This document shows positions 1 to 8,230 of a DNA stretch of 64,000 nt, piece after piece. The position numbers and the translations under genes are program-made. Each line of letters begins with the position of its first letter. Position 1 is the stretch's first letter. The stretch is from JBOZRQ01 sp050789255 (GTDB taxonomy: Bacteria > Bacillota > Sulfobacillia > Symbiobacteriales > Symbiobacteriaceae). The notes beneath the pieces are model-generated. The model was given only the letters and a program-made list of their open reading frames with translations. It searched no databases and was not told where the DNA came from. The stretch lies in the NCBI GenBank assembly GCA_050789255.1, contig JBOZRQ010000046.1, positions 1 to 64,000 on the forward strand. The letters run 5' to 3'.

Positions 1-95
1 GGATCCAAGGACCGACGGACAAGACAGGGAAAAGTTAAGCCTCTCAGGGCCGATGGTACTACGTCTTGAACGTGGGAGAGTAGGTCGCCGCCCAA
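1..95 (+). rRNA. rrf: 5S ribosomal RNA, 3' part
   Basis: The sequence carries the conserved 3' half of 5S rRNA: the AAGTTAAGCC loop region, then GCCGATGGTACT, and the closing GAGAGTAGGTCGCCGCC. The 5' portion lies outside the window, so this is the end of an rRNA operon read on the plus strand. The exact 3' end (about 93-96) is inferred from the helix that pairs the two ends of the molecule. Confidence 0.85.
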
Positions 96-108
96 ACCAA
101 TTGCTTAG

Positions 109-134
109 AAACCCACCGTGCGAACGGTGGGTTT
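109..134 (+). terminator. Hairpin terminator after 5S rRNA
   Basis: A perfect 11-bp stem (AAACCCACCGT / ACGGTGGGTTT) with loop GCGA sits 14 bases after the 5S rRNA and ends in a T-rich arm. This is the expected place for the rRNA operon terminator. Confidence 0.8.
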
Positions 135-148
135 CACGTTTCTGACAA

Positions 149-187
149 AACCCCCTTGTGGGCTGCCGCGCTGCCCACAAGGGGGTT
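149..187 (+). terminator. Second strong hairpin downstream of the rRNA operon
   Basis: The arms AACCCCCTTGTGGGC and GCCCACAAGGGGGTT form a long GC-rich stem with a short loop. It probably backs up the first terminator. Tandem terminators are common after rRNA operons. Confidence 0.65.
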
Positions 188-208
188 CTGCATGTAAACG
201 CGGGCCCT

Positions 209-310
209 GTGGCAGTATCGTCCGGCCCACGGAAAGGGGCTGAGAAGCTGCTGGAGCAAGCGGTCAAGTCGGCGGGCGCCCTGGACTGGCTGCGGAGCCG
301 GGCGCGGTAA
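209..310 (+). pseudogene. Possible C-terminal remnant of an unknown protein
   Basis: A short frame that opens with GTG at 209 and closes with TAA at 308-310 has coding-like composition and would end in ...LDWLRSRAR. There is no ribosome-binding site in front of it. It looks more like the tail of a decayed gene than an active small gene. I do not recognise it. Confidence 0.2.
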
Positions 311-755
311 AGTGTCGGCACCACCCGCTACTCACGCCATCCCCCTGGGTCATCTTGTCGTCTCCCTACCGCAGCCACGTAGTTTCCCCGCTGAAGTGGC
401 GTCGTGTGCTGGAGGTAGTCGCCACGTCTCCCCGTCGTAGTCATTCTGGCTCCAACTGGAGTCATGTCGTCCTCACGTCGGAGCGCAGGTGGTCGCGGAA
501 TTGCTTCATGCTTGAAGGAACTTGTCGAGCGCAGGGCGTTCAACGGATGACGTGCAGGCGGCGAGAGGTTGACGGGAGGCTGAAGGGTGACGACCTGAAG
601 CCAACGTGAGGGCAAAATGATGACCAGGTGAGGACGAAATGGCACCCACGCAACGACAGAGTAACGCACACGAGGGGAGACCGCGCCGACGGCGTGACTC
701 CGTTCCTGGTTCTTTCCATACACCCGAGGTTGGGGAGGTTTGAGCTTGCTAACCA
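311..755. repeat. Non-coding stretch of degenerate, partly mirrored repeats
   Basis: No convincing gene lies here. The left half is rich in words such as GTCGTC, GCCACGT and TCCCCG on the plus strand, for example GCCACGT...CCCCG at 373-392 and 421-437. The right half has the complementary words (GACGAC, GTGAGG). The 10-mer TCGTCCTCAC at 467-476 recurs inverted at 628-637. The whole therefore resembles a long imperfect palindrome centred near 540. Its role is unknown. Confidence 0.45.
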
Positions 756-762
756 GCCCAAC

Positions 763-800
763 AAAAACCGCCGCCGTGCTACCATGGCACAGCGGCGGTT
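763..800 (-). terminator. Terminator of the 814-1455 gene
   Basis: Read on the minus strand, an AAACCGCCGC arm pairs with GCGGCGGTTT around a short loop and runs into TTTTT. It begins 14 bases after the stop codon of the hypothetical gene, a typical intrinsic terminator. Confidence 0.8.
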
Positions 801-813
801 TGCTTTTAACCGT

Positions 814-1455
814 CTACTCCTCGCCCTCTTCGTCCCCGGACGCGGTGTTCGCCTCGGCCTTCGTCTCGGCCTTGGCCTCCCCGGTCGCTTCGGCCTCCTC
901 CGATTCCGAGCTCCGCACCTTCACCGTGCGCTGCACACCCATGCGCAGGTTCGCCTCCACCTTGAGGGCGCCCTCGTCCAAGATCAGCGAGACCGGGACC
1001 TCCAGGCACATGCCCTCGGGAATCTCGATCTCCTCCTTCTTCAGCACCGGGAGAATGTTGAAGGACGGGCGGTTGGTCCGCTTGCCGTAGTTGAGCTCCG
1101 TGACGCCCGGGCGGTCCTTCTGAGTGGCGACCTGGAGCAGAAGGGCGCCCTGCCCCACCAGGTGCTCCACCGCAACATACTTGGGAAAGGGCTGCCGGCC
1201 CACCACCTGGCAGAGGGCGGCCACGTGCTCCTTGGTCCAGGGCTTATCCTCGGGAACGTTTTCAGCGAAAAGAGTGACCTTATGTACGAGGCCGGGGTCG
1301 GTGACACCGGTGACGGAGACCAGGTCGGCGCAGCGCACGCTGGCCTGAGCCTTGCCGCCACTGTAAACGAGGAGCAGAGGATCCTTAACGTTGGCCTGCC
1401 TGCCCTGGCTATAGTCCGCCGGCCTCTTTGCGCCTGTCACGGTTCGCAGTCCCAT
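814..1455 (-). CDS. Hypothetical protein with acidic tail
   Basis: The gene encodes 213 residues. The ATG at 1455 was chosen over a longer frame because AAAGAGGTG stands seven bases in front of it. The body (residues about 20-180) is rich in beta-strand-like Val/Leu patterns with no signal peptide or membrane segment, so the product is probably cytoplasmic. The last 30 residues are a low-complexity Glu/Ala/Thr tail. I do not recognise the family and assign no function. It is a single-gene unit with its own terminator, and the IS element lies upstream of it at 1596-3025. Confidence 0.7.
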   Translation of the reverse strand: MGLRTVTGAKRPADYSQGRQANVKDPLLLVYSGGKAQASVRCADLVSVTGVTDPGLVHKVTLFAENVPEDKPWTKEHVAALCQVVGRQPFPKYVAVEHLVGQGALLLQVATQKDRPGVTELNYGKRTNRPSFNILPVLKKEEIEIPEGMCLEVPVSLILDEGALKVEANLRMGVQRTVKVRSSESEEAEATGEAKAETKAEANTASGDEEGEE

Positions 1456-1666
1456 ATCCCGACACCTCTTTAGGAATAGTTGGTCGCCGTATCTTAATAC
1501 GCAGATGTGAATGGTCTTGTTCGCGACCAACAGCAAGAAAATTTAGTCGGTGGACCGAAACCCCCGCTCCGTCAACTGAACTGGAACCCTCTTGGTGGAC
1601 ACCTCAAAGTGTCCCCCAGGAGGGTTCTTCTCTTTTTTGAGGTATTAAAGGCTTTGCATAGAAAGC

Positions 1667-2098
1667 GTGGTGATCTGGATGGCGGCAAGAATGCTCGACC
1701 CTGAAAGTCGAACGAAGATCCTGCAGAATAGGAATGTACTCAAGGTCGGTGAGACGCAGATCACATACTGTCCAGATTTTAAGATCAGGGCTGTGCGCGC
1801 GAACCTGGTCGAAGGAAAGACTCCAGTATCCATCTTCCTCGAAGCTGGATTCGATCTGGATCTCATTGGGCGTGAGACCCCCAAACACTGCCTCAAGGAC
1901 TGGAGAGCGATGTATCAGCAACGGGGCGAAGCTGGGTTAAAGCAGGACCAGCGAGGTAAGCAGGCCAAGGGGCGGCCGGCCGAGCAGGAGCTAACGGTTG
2001 AGGAGAAGCTTCGCCGGGCCGAGGCGAGGGTGAGGTACCTTGAAAAGGAGAACGAGCTGCTAAAAAAAACTCGACGCGATAGAAAGGGGCGTGGTTGA
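1667..2098 (+). CDS. IS3-family transposase OrfA
   Basis: This is a 143-residue DNA-binding subunit of the transposase. The middle (residues about 30-100) has the usual helix-turn-helix region of IS3 OrfA. The C-terminus has the heptad pattern EEKLRRAEARVRYLEKENELLKK, seen here as EEKLRR then YLEKENELLKK, a leucine-zipper-like oligomerisation helix. The frame runs through a run of eight A (2062-2069) and ends 29 bases later. The start is uncertain: GTG at 1667 or a later ATG. Confidence 0.75.
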   Translation: MVIWMAARMLDPESRTKILQNRNVLKVGETQITYCPDFKIRAVRANLVEGKTPVSIFLEAGFDLDLIGRETPKHCLKDWRAMYQQRGEAGLKQDQRGKQAKGRPAEQELTVEEKLRRAEARVRYLEKENELLKKTRRDRKGRG

Positions 2099-2999
2099 CC
2101 AACCATCGGAGAAGTACACACTGATCCACAACTTGATTAGCGCGGCGGGTGGAGAGTTTACGGTGCTCGACCTCTGTAACGTTGCTGGCGTAAGCCGCAG
2201 CGGTTATTATCGCTGGTTGAAATCGGCACCCAGTCGCCTTCAGAGGGAGGCTGCGGATTACGAGTAGCATTTTCTCATTAAGGACATCTTCGAGAAGAAG
2301 AAGCGCAAGTCTGGGTGGCGCGTAATCAGGATGAATCTAGAGCGGCAAGGCATCATCATGAACCCTAAGAAGATCAGACGACTCATGAAGAAATATGGCC
2401 TGACTGCCCAGGTCCGCCGCAAGAATCCGTACAGGCAGATGGCGAAGGCCACCCAGGAGCACAGAACAGTACCGAATGTCCTTCAGCGTAGATTTGGCCC
2501 CAAGACACCCTACAAGACCTTTGGCACCGATATTACATACCTGTATGACGGTAACGGACAGCGATCGTACCTGTCCGTACTCCTGGATATGGCCACTGGC
2601 GAGATCATGGCCCACAAAGTCTCTGCTTCCCTAGGGATGGATCTGTCACTAGAGGTCATCGCACAAGCCACCAGCAGGCTTGACGACCGGGCCCTAATGG
2701 GATCGCTGATCCACTCAGATCAAGGCTTCCATTACACACACCCGTTGTACATCAAGTACCTTGCAGATCGCAGCATTGTCCAATCGATGTCAAGGAAGGG
2801 CAACTGCCTCGATAATGCCCCGACAGAATCGTTCTTTGGACACATGAAGGGCGAGATTGACCTTGCCGGCTGCCATTCCCTCGACGAGGTACGGTCATTA
2901 ATCGACCAGTACATTTACGATTACAACCACTTCCGGTACCAATGGGAAAGAAAAAAGATGGCTCCTGTTGAGTACAGGAACCACCTTTTGGCCAGCTAA
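2091..2999 (+). pseudogene. IS3-family transposase OrfB, interrupted
   Basis: The catalytic subunit reads as HTH_21 (YTLIHNLI region), then a linker, then the integrase core. The DDE triad is visible: TDITY, HSDQG and, 35 residues after the second Asp, the Glu of NAPTE. A TAG at 2265-2267, in frame between DYE and HFLIKD, cuts the protein early, so only a fragment restarting near 2331 (222 residues) is open. OrfB lies in the +1 (equivalently -2) frame relative to OrfA, not the usual -1 frame. Confidence 0.8.
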
Positions 3000-3069
3000 G
3001 GAACAGGGGCTTTTCAGAGTGTCCACAAGACGGGGCTCAGTTCAAACCGACGAGGCGGGGGTTTCTATG

Positions 3070-3255
3070 CTAGCTGTCTTTCCGATTGCGGCGTAGATAC
3101 GCCATCACACCCACCAGCAGAATGATGCCGGCGAGAAACGCCCAGGAGATTGGATGGGCAAAGTTCAGGGTCATCCCCAACCCGGTCGCCTTGGGGACAA
3201 AGACTCGGGGATCGGCCGGGTTGAAGTAGAAAAAGCCGAGCTTCCACTCTTCCAC
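3070..3255 (-). CDS. Small DUF5808-family membrane protein
   Basis: The 61-residue product begins EEWKLGFFYFNPADPRVFVPK, matching the DUF5808 signature of a short WKLG..YFNP..DPR motif, and continues into one membrane segment (about residues 34-54) and a basic tail RRNRK. The start is the GTG at 3255, with GAGGAG ten bases upstream. Members are often fused to or found beside membrane proteins in Firmicutes, and no biochemical role is established that I know of. Its natural terminator appears to have been split by the IS element. Confidence 0.7.
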   Translation of the reverse strand: MEEWKLGFFYFNPADPRVFVPKATGLGMTLNFAHPISWAFLAGIILLVGVMAYLRRNRKDS

Positions 3256-3380
3256 GGTTCACCTGCTCCTCATTAGAGTTTCTGGTACAGCATTCGGCAA
3301 TACGATGTAAAATCCCGCCTGACAGCGCACAGTCTAGCAACAACGGCTCATAGATCAATGTCAATGGATGAAGTAACATA

Positions 3381-3400
3381 CAGGTTATCCGATAAACTGG
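3381..3400. promoter_or_regulatory. Candidate operator upstream of the dehydratase gene
   Basis: CAGGTTATCCGATAAACTGG is an imperfect palindrome (AGGTTATC / GATAAACT, seven of eight positions) about 24 bases upstream of the GTG start. The size and AT-rich centre suit a GntR-, LacI- or IclR-type repressor. No such regulator gene is adjacent. Confidence 0.35.
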
Positions 3401-3423
3401 TATTCAGGAAAAGGAGAGTCGTT

Positions 3424-4947
3424 GTGCAATCTAAGCAGGAGGAGCCTCTGTATATCAAACTAAACGCCCAGGACAACGTTGCGATTATTGTCAACGCCGG
3501 AGGCCTCCCTCAAGGAACGGTATTCCCCTGCGGCCTTGAGCTTGAAGAGCATGTCCCGCAGGGACATAAAGTAGCGCTCAGAGACCTCAATCAAGACGAG
3601 CCGATCGTTCGCTATGGCGCCGTGATCGGCTATGCGCTTCGCCCTATCAAAAAGGGGAGCTGGATCAACGAGTCCCTCGTAAGAATGCCGGTACCTCCGG
3701 AGCTTGACGAGCTCCCCATCGCCACCAACGTTCCTGAGACCCTGCCGCCGCTGGAGGGCTACACCTTCGAGGGGTACCGCAACCCCGACGGCAGCGCGGC
3801 GATTCGGAACATCTTGGGGATTGCTACGAGCGTCCAGTGTGTCACGGGCGTCCTCGGCTTTGCTGTGAAGCGTATTAAGGAAGAGCTGCTGCCGAAGTAC
3901 CCCAACGTCCACGACGTGGTGGCGCTTAATCACAACTACGGCTGTGGCGTGGCCATCAGTGCGCCGGAGGCCGAGATTCCGATCCGGTCGATTCAAAGCC
4001 TGGCCACCCACCCCAACTTCGGCGGCGAAGTGATGGTGGTGGGTCTGGGCTGCGAGAAGCTGCTGCCGACCCAGCTGCTTCCCGACGGCAACACGGCGAA
4101 CATGATTGCTCTGCAGGACAAGGCCGGGTTTGCCGCCATGGTCGAGTCGATCATGGCGATGGCCGAAGAGCGCTTGGTCCGGCTGAACCAGCGCCAGCGG
4201 GTCACCTGCCCCGTCTCCGACCTCGTGGTTGGTCTGCAGTGCGGAGCCAGCGACGCTTTCACCGGTATCACCGCTAACCCTGCCATCGGCTATGCTGCCG
4301 ACCTGCTGGTGCGGGCGGGCGCCACGGTCCTGTTCTCGGAGGTGACCGAGGTGCGGGACGCCATCCACCTGCTGACGCCCCGGGCGGCCAACGAAGAGGT
4401 CGGCCGGGCACTGATTCGCGAAATGAAGTGGTATGACGACTACCTGGAGCGGGGGCAGACCGACCGCAGCGCAAATACCACGCCCGGCAACAAGAAGGGC
4501 GGCCTGGCCAACATCGTCGAAAAGGCCCTCGGCTCGGTTGCCAAGGCCGGCAGCAGCCCGATTTCCGGCGTGCTCACCCATGGCGAGAAGGCCAAGCAGA
4601 AGGGCCTGATCTTTGCGGCCACCCCTGCCAGCGACTTCGTCTGCGGTCCGCAGCAGTTGGCCTGCGGCATCCACCTGCAGGTGTTTGCGACCGGCCGGGG
4701 CACGCCCTATGGACTGGCGATGGCACCGGTGATCAAGGTCTCTACCCGCACGACCCTCATGGAGCAGTGGCCCGACCTGATCGACTTCAACACCGGCCGG
4801 ATTGCCACCGGTGAGGCGACCATCGAGGAGACCGGCTGGGAGATCTTCCGCCTGATCCTGGACGTGGCGAGCGGACGCAAGACCTGGGCGGAGCAGTGGG
4901 GACTGCATAACGCCATGGCGATCTTCAACCCGGCGCCTGTGACCTGA
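3424..4947 (+). CDS. garD: Galactarate dehydratase / UxaA-family lyase
   Basis: The 507-residue product has the two-part UxaA/GarD layout: an N-terminal SAF-like domain (about 1-95), a linker, and a large lyase domain (about 120-500) with the conserved NHNYGCGVAI and QCGASDAFTG stretches whose Cys residues bind iron in this family. GarD dehydrates D-galactarate to 5-dehydro-4-deoxy-glucarate; altronate and sulfolactate lyases are close relatives. I chose the GTG at 3424 because AAAAGGAGAG precedes it; a longer frame opens at 3358. The gene stands alone with its own terminator. Exact substrate is uncertain, the family is not. Confidence 0.8.
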   Translation: MQSKQEEPLYIKLNAQDNVAIIVNAGGLPQGTVFPCGLELEEHVPQGHKVALRDLNQDEPIVRYGAVIGYALRPIKKGSWINESLVRMPVPPELDELPIATNVPETLPPLEGYTFEGYRNPDGSAAIRNILGIATSVQCVTGVLGFAVKRIKEELLPKYPNVHDVVALNHNYGCGVAISAPEAEIPIRSIQSLATHPNFGGEVMVVGLGCEKLLPTQLLPDGNTANMIALQDKAGFAAMVESIMAMAEERLVRLNQRQRVTCPVSDLVVGLQCGASDAFTGITANPAIGYAADLLVRAGATVLFSEVTEVRDAIHLLTPRAANEEVGRALIREMKWYDDYLERGQTDRSANTTPGNKKGGLANIVEKALGSVAKAGSSPISGVLTHGEKAKQKGLIFAATPASDFVCGPQQLACGIHLQVFATGRGTPYGLAMAPVIKVSTRTTLMEQWPDLIDFNTGRIATGEATIEETGWEIFRLILDVASGRKTWAEQWGLHNAMAIFNPAPVT

Positions 4948-4954
4948 TCGACAC

Positions 4955-4999
4955 AAGGAACCCCGTAGCCATCATCGATGGTCGCGTGGGTTCCTTTTT
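4955..4999 (+). terminator. Terminator after the dehydratase gene
   Basis: AAGGAACCC and GGGTTCCTT pair around a loop of about 25 bases with a further small stem in it, and the hairpin ends in TTTTTC. It lies eight bases after the stop codon. Confidence 0.75.
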
Positions 5000-5073
5000 C
5001 ATTAGCGCGTCCGGATGTCAACATGTTAAGAATGTTCAAGGATCGGTTAGCTGTGAGCAAAGGCATCGTCGGC

Positions 5074-5094
5074 CCTATGACCGAACCCCATAGG
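5074..5094. promoter_or_regulatory. Inverted repeat in the leader of the sugar ABC operon
   Basis: CCTATG and CATAGG face each other across nine bases, about 40 bases upstream of the binding-protein start. It could be an operator or a leader hairpin. The evidence is only the symmetry and position. Confidence 0.3.
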
Positions 5095-5132
5095 CGCTCC
5101 TCGCTCCAAAACACAGAGAAGAGGGTGTACAC

Positions 5133-6443
5133 ATGGGGATCAGACTTGGAAGAGGGTTGCTTGCAGCTACAATGGCCATGACCATGATCCTGTCCGCATG
5201 CTCCACGGCCAAGCCCGCGGCCCAGGACCCTGCGAAGCCCGCGACGCAGGAGCCGGCCAAGCCCAAGGAGAGCTCGATCGAGATCTTCAGCTGGTGGACG
5301 GGCGGCGGTGAGGCCGCCGGCCTGGATGGGCTGCTCAAGTCCTTCTCCACCAAGTACCCGGAGATCAAGGTCCAGAACGCGGCAGTCGCCGGCGGCGCCG
5401 GCAGCAACGCCAAGGCGGTGCTCGCCTCCCGCATGACTGCGAACGACCCGCCCGACACTTTCCAGGTCCACGCCGGGCATGAGCTGCTCGACACCTGGGT
5501 CCTCGCCGGGAAGATGGAGTCCCTGAACGACCTCTACAAGTCCGAGGGTTGGGACGCCAAGTTCCCCAAGGGCCTGATTGACATGATGAGCAAGGACGGC
5601 CAGGTCTACTCGGTGGCCGTCAACATCCACCGCTCCAACGTGCTCTGGTACAACACCAAGATCTTCGCCGACAACAACCTGAAGGCCCCGACCACCTTCG
5701 AGGAGTTCTTCAAGGTGGCCGACGCCCTGAAGGCCAAGGGGATCACCCCGCTGGCGCTGGGCGACAAGGGCCCGTGGACGGCGGTCCACCTCTTTGAGTC
5801 CGTCCTCCTCGGCACCCTCGGCCCCGAGGGCTACGGCGAGCTCTTCAATGGCAAGCGCAAGTGGGACGACGCCAAGGTCAAGGAGGCCCTGGAGACCTAC
5901 AAGCGGATGATCAGCTACACCAACAGCGACCATGCTGCCCGTGAGTGGCAGGATGCCTCCCAGCTGGTGGCCCAGGGCAAGGCGGCCATGAACGTGATGG
6001 GCGACTGGGCGAAGGGCTATTTCACCAGCGACCTGAAGCTGGTGCCCAACAAGGACTTCGGCTGGGTCCCCTCGCCGGGCACCGCCGGCACCTTCCTCAT
6101 GCTCTCCGACTCCTTCGGCCTGCCCAAGGGCGTCAAGCACAAGGACGAGGTCGTCAAGTTCCTTAAGCTCCTCGGCTCCGTCGAGGGCCAGGATATCTTC
6201 AACCCGCTGAAGGGCTCGATTCCGGCCCGCATGGACGCGGATAAGTCCAAGTACGATGAGTACGGCAAGTCCGCCATGGCCGACTGGTCCAGCAATAAGC
6301 TGGCGCCCAGCATCGCCCACGGCGCCGCCGCCAGCCCTGGCTTCTCGGACAAGCTGACCGACGTGATCGCCCTGTTCACCACCTCGGGCAACGTGGACCA
6401 GGCGCTTCAGGGCCTCAAGGCGGCCTCAGCCGAGCTGAAGTAA
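5133..6443 (+). CDS. Sugar ABC transporter, substrate-binding lipoprotein (glucose/mannose type)
   Basis: The 436-residue product is an extracellular solute-binding protein of family 1. It has a lipoprotein signal with lipobox LSAC (Cys23), a Pro/Ala/Lys linker to about residue 45, then the binding fold. The FSWWTGGGE start, the AGGAGSNAK and TFQVHAGHEL stretches and the NVMGDWAKGYF segment resemble the glucose/mannose-binding proteins of Thermus and the GtsA proteins. The start is the ATG at 5133, behind AGAAGAGGGTG. It is the first gene of a three-gene operon with two permeases. A close paralogue lies at 12400, joined to a two-component system that may regulate this operon. Substrate assignment is inference. 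Confidence 0.88.
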   Translation: MGIRLGRGLLAATMAMTMILSACSTAKPAAQDPAKPATQEPAKPKESSIEIFSWWTGGGEAAGLDGLLKSFSTKYPEIKVQNAAVAGGAGSNAKAVLASRMTANDPPDTFQVHAGHELLDTWVLAGKMESLNDLYKSEGWDAKFPKGLIDMMSKDGQVYSVAVNIHRSNVLWYNTKIFADNNLKAPTTFEEFFKVADALKAKGITPLALGDKGPWTAVHLFESVLLGTLGPEGYGELFNGKRKWDDAKVKEALETYKRMISYTNSDHAAREWQDASQLVAQGKAAMNVMGDWAKGYFTSDLKLVPNKDFGWVPSPGTAGTFLMLSDSFGLPKGVKHKDEVVKFLKLLGSVEGQDIFNPLKGSIPARMDADKSKYDEYGKSAMADWSSNKLAPSIAHGAAASPGFSDKLTDVIALFTTSGNVDQALQGLKAASAELK

Positions 6444-7369
6444 TGAGCCGCATCTGGCAGAGGTGGGCGCCGCTCTTGCTGCTGACGCCGTCCGTCCTGG
6501 CAGTCGGGATCTTCGTGTACGGCTTCATCGCCTGGAACGGGTACCTCTCCCTGAGCAACTGGAACACCTTCGTGCCCGACCTGAGCTTCGCTGGCCTGAA
6601 GCACTACGCCGCCCTGCTCAGCGACGTCCGCTTCCAGTCCGACCTGCGCAACACGCTCTTCTTCACCATGATGTTCATCGTGGCGTGTCTGGCCGCAGGG
6701 CTCGGCATGGCGCTGCTGGTCGACCGGAAGCTGAAGGGCGCCGCCTTCTTCCGCAACATCTACCTGTTCCCGATGTCGCTCTCCTTCGTCGTGACGGGCG
6801 TGGTCTGGCAGTGGATCATGAACCCCTCGACCGGGGTGAACCTTCTGCTGCAGGGGCTGGGGATCAAGGAGCTCCCGCTCTGGTTCGTCAGCACCAAGAT
6901 CATCCCGGGCTGGTCGCTGGGTCAGATCAGCTTCGGCCTACCCGTGGCGCTGATCGCCGTGGTGATCGCCGCCGTCTGGCAGATGTCCGGCTATGCGATG
7001 GCGATCTACCTCGCAGGACTTCAGGGGATCCCCGACAGCTGCCGGGAGGCGGCCCAGGTCGACGGCGCCAGCGAGTGGCAAATGCTGCGGCGGGTGATCC
7101 TGCCCATGCTGCGGCCGATGACCATCAGCATCGTGATCATGCTGGTCCATGTGTCGCTGAAGACCTTCGACCTGGTCTTCGCGATGTCGGGGCCAGGCGC
7201 CGGCTTCGTGACCGACGTCCCCGGCATCTACATGTTCCAGACTTCCTTCCGGGGCAACCACTTCGCCACTGGCGCCGCCATCTCCACGGTGATCCTGATC
7301 ATCTCGGCGGCGATCACGGTCCCCTACTTGCTGACACAGGGAAGGGGGGACCGGCTCGGTGTCGACTAA
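6443..7369 (+). CDS. Sugar ABC transporter permease 1
   Basis: The 308-residue inner-membrane permease is of the MalF/LacF-like class: a first membrane helix near residues 10-30, a short periplasmic loop, then five more helices. The EAA cytoplasmic loop that docks the ATPase is visible as EAAQVDGASEWQMLRRVILPML (residues about 200-221). The ATG overlaps the stop of the binding-protein gene (TAATG), so translation is coupled. The operon lacks an ATPase, as is usual for CUT1 sugar importers that share an MsmK/MalK-type ATPase encoded elsewhere. Confidence 0.9.
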   Translation: MSRIWQRWAPLLLLTPSVLAVGIFVYGFIAWNGYLSLSNWNTFVPDLSFAGLKHYAALLSDVRFQSDLRNTLFFTMMFIVACLAAGLGMALLVDRKLKGAAFFRNIYLFPMSLSFVVTGVVWQWIMNPSTGVNLLLQGLGIKELPLWFVSTKIIPGWSLGQISFGLPVALIAVVIAAVWQMSGYAMAIYLAGLQGIPDSCREAAQVDGASEWQMLRRVILPMLRPMTISIVIMLVHVSLKTFDLVFAMSGPGAGFVTDVPGIYMFQTSFRGNHFATGAAISTVILIISAAITVPYLLTQGRGDRLGVD

Positions 7370-8186
7370 GACGGGCGCCCTGGGCCGCATCCTGACGTAC
7401 ATCGTGATGATCCTCGGGGCGATATTCTACCTGGTCCCCGTCTATGTACTGCTGGTGACCAGCTTCAAGACGATGGACCAGGCGACGCTCGACCGCATGT
7501 GGGCCCTGCCGACCTCGCTCAGCCTGGATGCGTACTCGGCGGCGATCACCAAGCTCGCACCAAACCTGCTCAACACCCTGCGCCTGGTGATCCCGGCAAC
7601 GGCGATCTCGGCCCTGGTGGGCTCGCTGAACGGCTACGTGCTGGCGAAGTTCCGCTTCCGGGGTGCCGACGCCCTGTTCACCGCCCTGATGTTCGGCATG
7701 TTCATCCCCTACCAGGCGATCCTGATCCCGCTGATCAGGTTCCTGCAGACCGTGGGGCTGTACAACACGATCTCCGGGCTGGTGCTGGTGCACGTGGTCT
7801 ACGGCATCCCGATCACCACGCTGATCTTCCGGAACTTCTACGCCAACATCCCGAATGGGGTGATCGAGGCGGCGACGGTAGATGGCGCCGGCATCTTGAG
7901 CGTCTACCGGCACATAGCGCTGCCGCTCTCGCTCCCCGGCTTTGTGGTGGTGGGGATCTGGCAGTTCACGCAGATCTGGAACGAGTTCCTCTTCGCAGTG
8001 ACGGTGACCGGGCCGCAACAGCAGCCGATCATGGTTGCGCTGCAGAACCTGGCTGGCAGCCAGGTGGTGCAGTGGAACGTGCAGATGGCCGGCGCCCTGA
8101 CGGCGGCGATTCCGACGATCCTGGTCTACATCCTCCTGGGACGCTGGTTCGTCCGAGGGCTGATGGCCGGGGCGCTCAAGGGATGA
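7359..8186 (+). CDS. Sugar ABC transporter permease 2
   Basis: The 275-residue permease is of the MalG/LacG-like class with about six membrane helices and the EAA loop EAATVDGAGILSVYRHIALPL near residues 170-190. It starts at a GTG inside the end of the preceding permease gene (11-bp overlap), so the two subunits are translationally coupled and form the heterodimeric channel. The operon ends here with a strong hairpin. Confidence 0.9.
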   Translation: MSTKTGALGRILTYIVMILGAIFYLVPVYVLLVTSFKTMDQATLDRMWALPTSLSLDAYSAAITKLAPNLLNTLRLVIPATAISALVGSLNGYVLAKFRFRGADALFTALMFGMFIPYQAILIPLIRFLQTVGLYNTISGLVLVHVVYGIPITTLIFRNFYANIPNGVIEAATVDGAGILSVYRHIALPLSLPGFVVVGIWQFTQIWNEFLFAVTVTGPQQQPIMVALQNLAGSQVVQWNVQMAGALTAAIPTILVYILLGRWFVRGLMAGALKG

Positions 8187-8198
8187 GATGACACAACG

Positions 8199-8227
8199 AA
8201 GCCCGGGGGTTCCGTCCCCCGGGCTTT
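8199..8227. terminator. Bidirectional terminator between permease and tail-sheath genes
   Basis: AAGCCCGGGGG and CCCCCGGGCTT form an 11-bp perfect stem with a TTCCGT loop. It sits between two convergent genes and can serve both strands. Confidence 0.8.
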
Positions 8228-8230
8228 CGG

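Larger units (their letters stand above)
1596..3025 (+). mobile_element. IS3-family (IS150-like) insertion sequence, decayed
   Basis: The element is about 1430 bp. Its left end reads TGGACACCTCAAAG and its right end, inverted, TGGACACTCTGAAAAG, the TG..CA ends usual for the IS3 family. It holds an orfA (helix-turn-helix plus leucine-zipper-like C-terminus) and an orfB (DDE integrase). I see no clear target duplication because the flanks are themselves inverted repeats. OrfB has an in-frame stop and the orfA/orfB frame relation is not the standard one, so this copy is probably inactive. Confidence 0.85.
1557..3065. repeat. Long hairpin split by the IS element
   Basis: The bases left of the IS (1557-1595, starting GAAACCCCCGC) and right of it (3026-3065, ending GCGGGGGTTTC) are imperfect inverse complements over about 38 bp. 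Joined without the element they would make one large hairpin just downstream of the DUF5808 gene on the minus strand, that is, its terminator. Alternatively the arms are extended ends of the element itself. Confidence 0.6.

Noticed and set aside
1..330. tRNA gene after the 5S rRNA
   Set aside because: No cloverleaf or conserved T-loop GTTCRANNC is visible; the space is taken by two terminator hairpins and a coding-like remnant.
4707..6320. Long minus-strand open frame (537 codons) opposite the sugar-binding protein gene
   Set aside because: It is complementary to a clear lipoprotein gene, has no ribosome-binding site or recognisable domain, and is the kind of antisense frame expected in GC-rich DNA.
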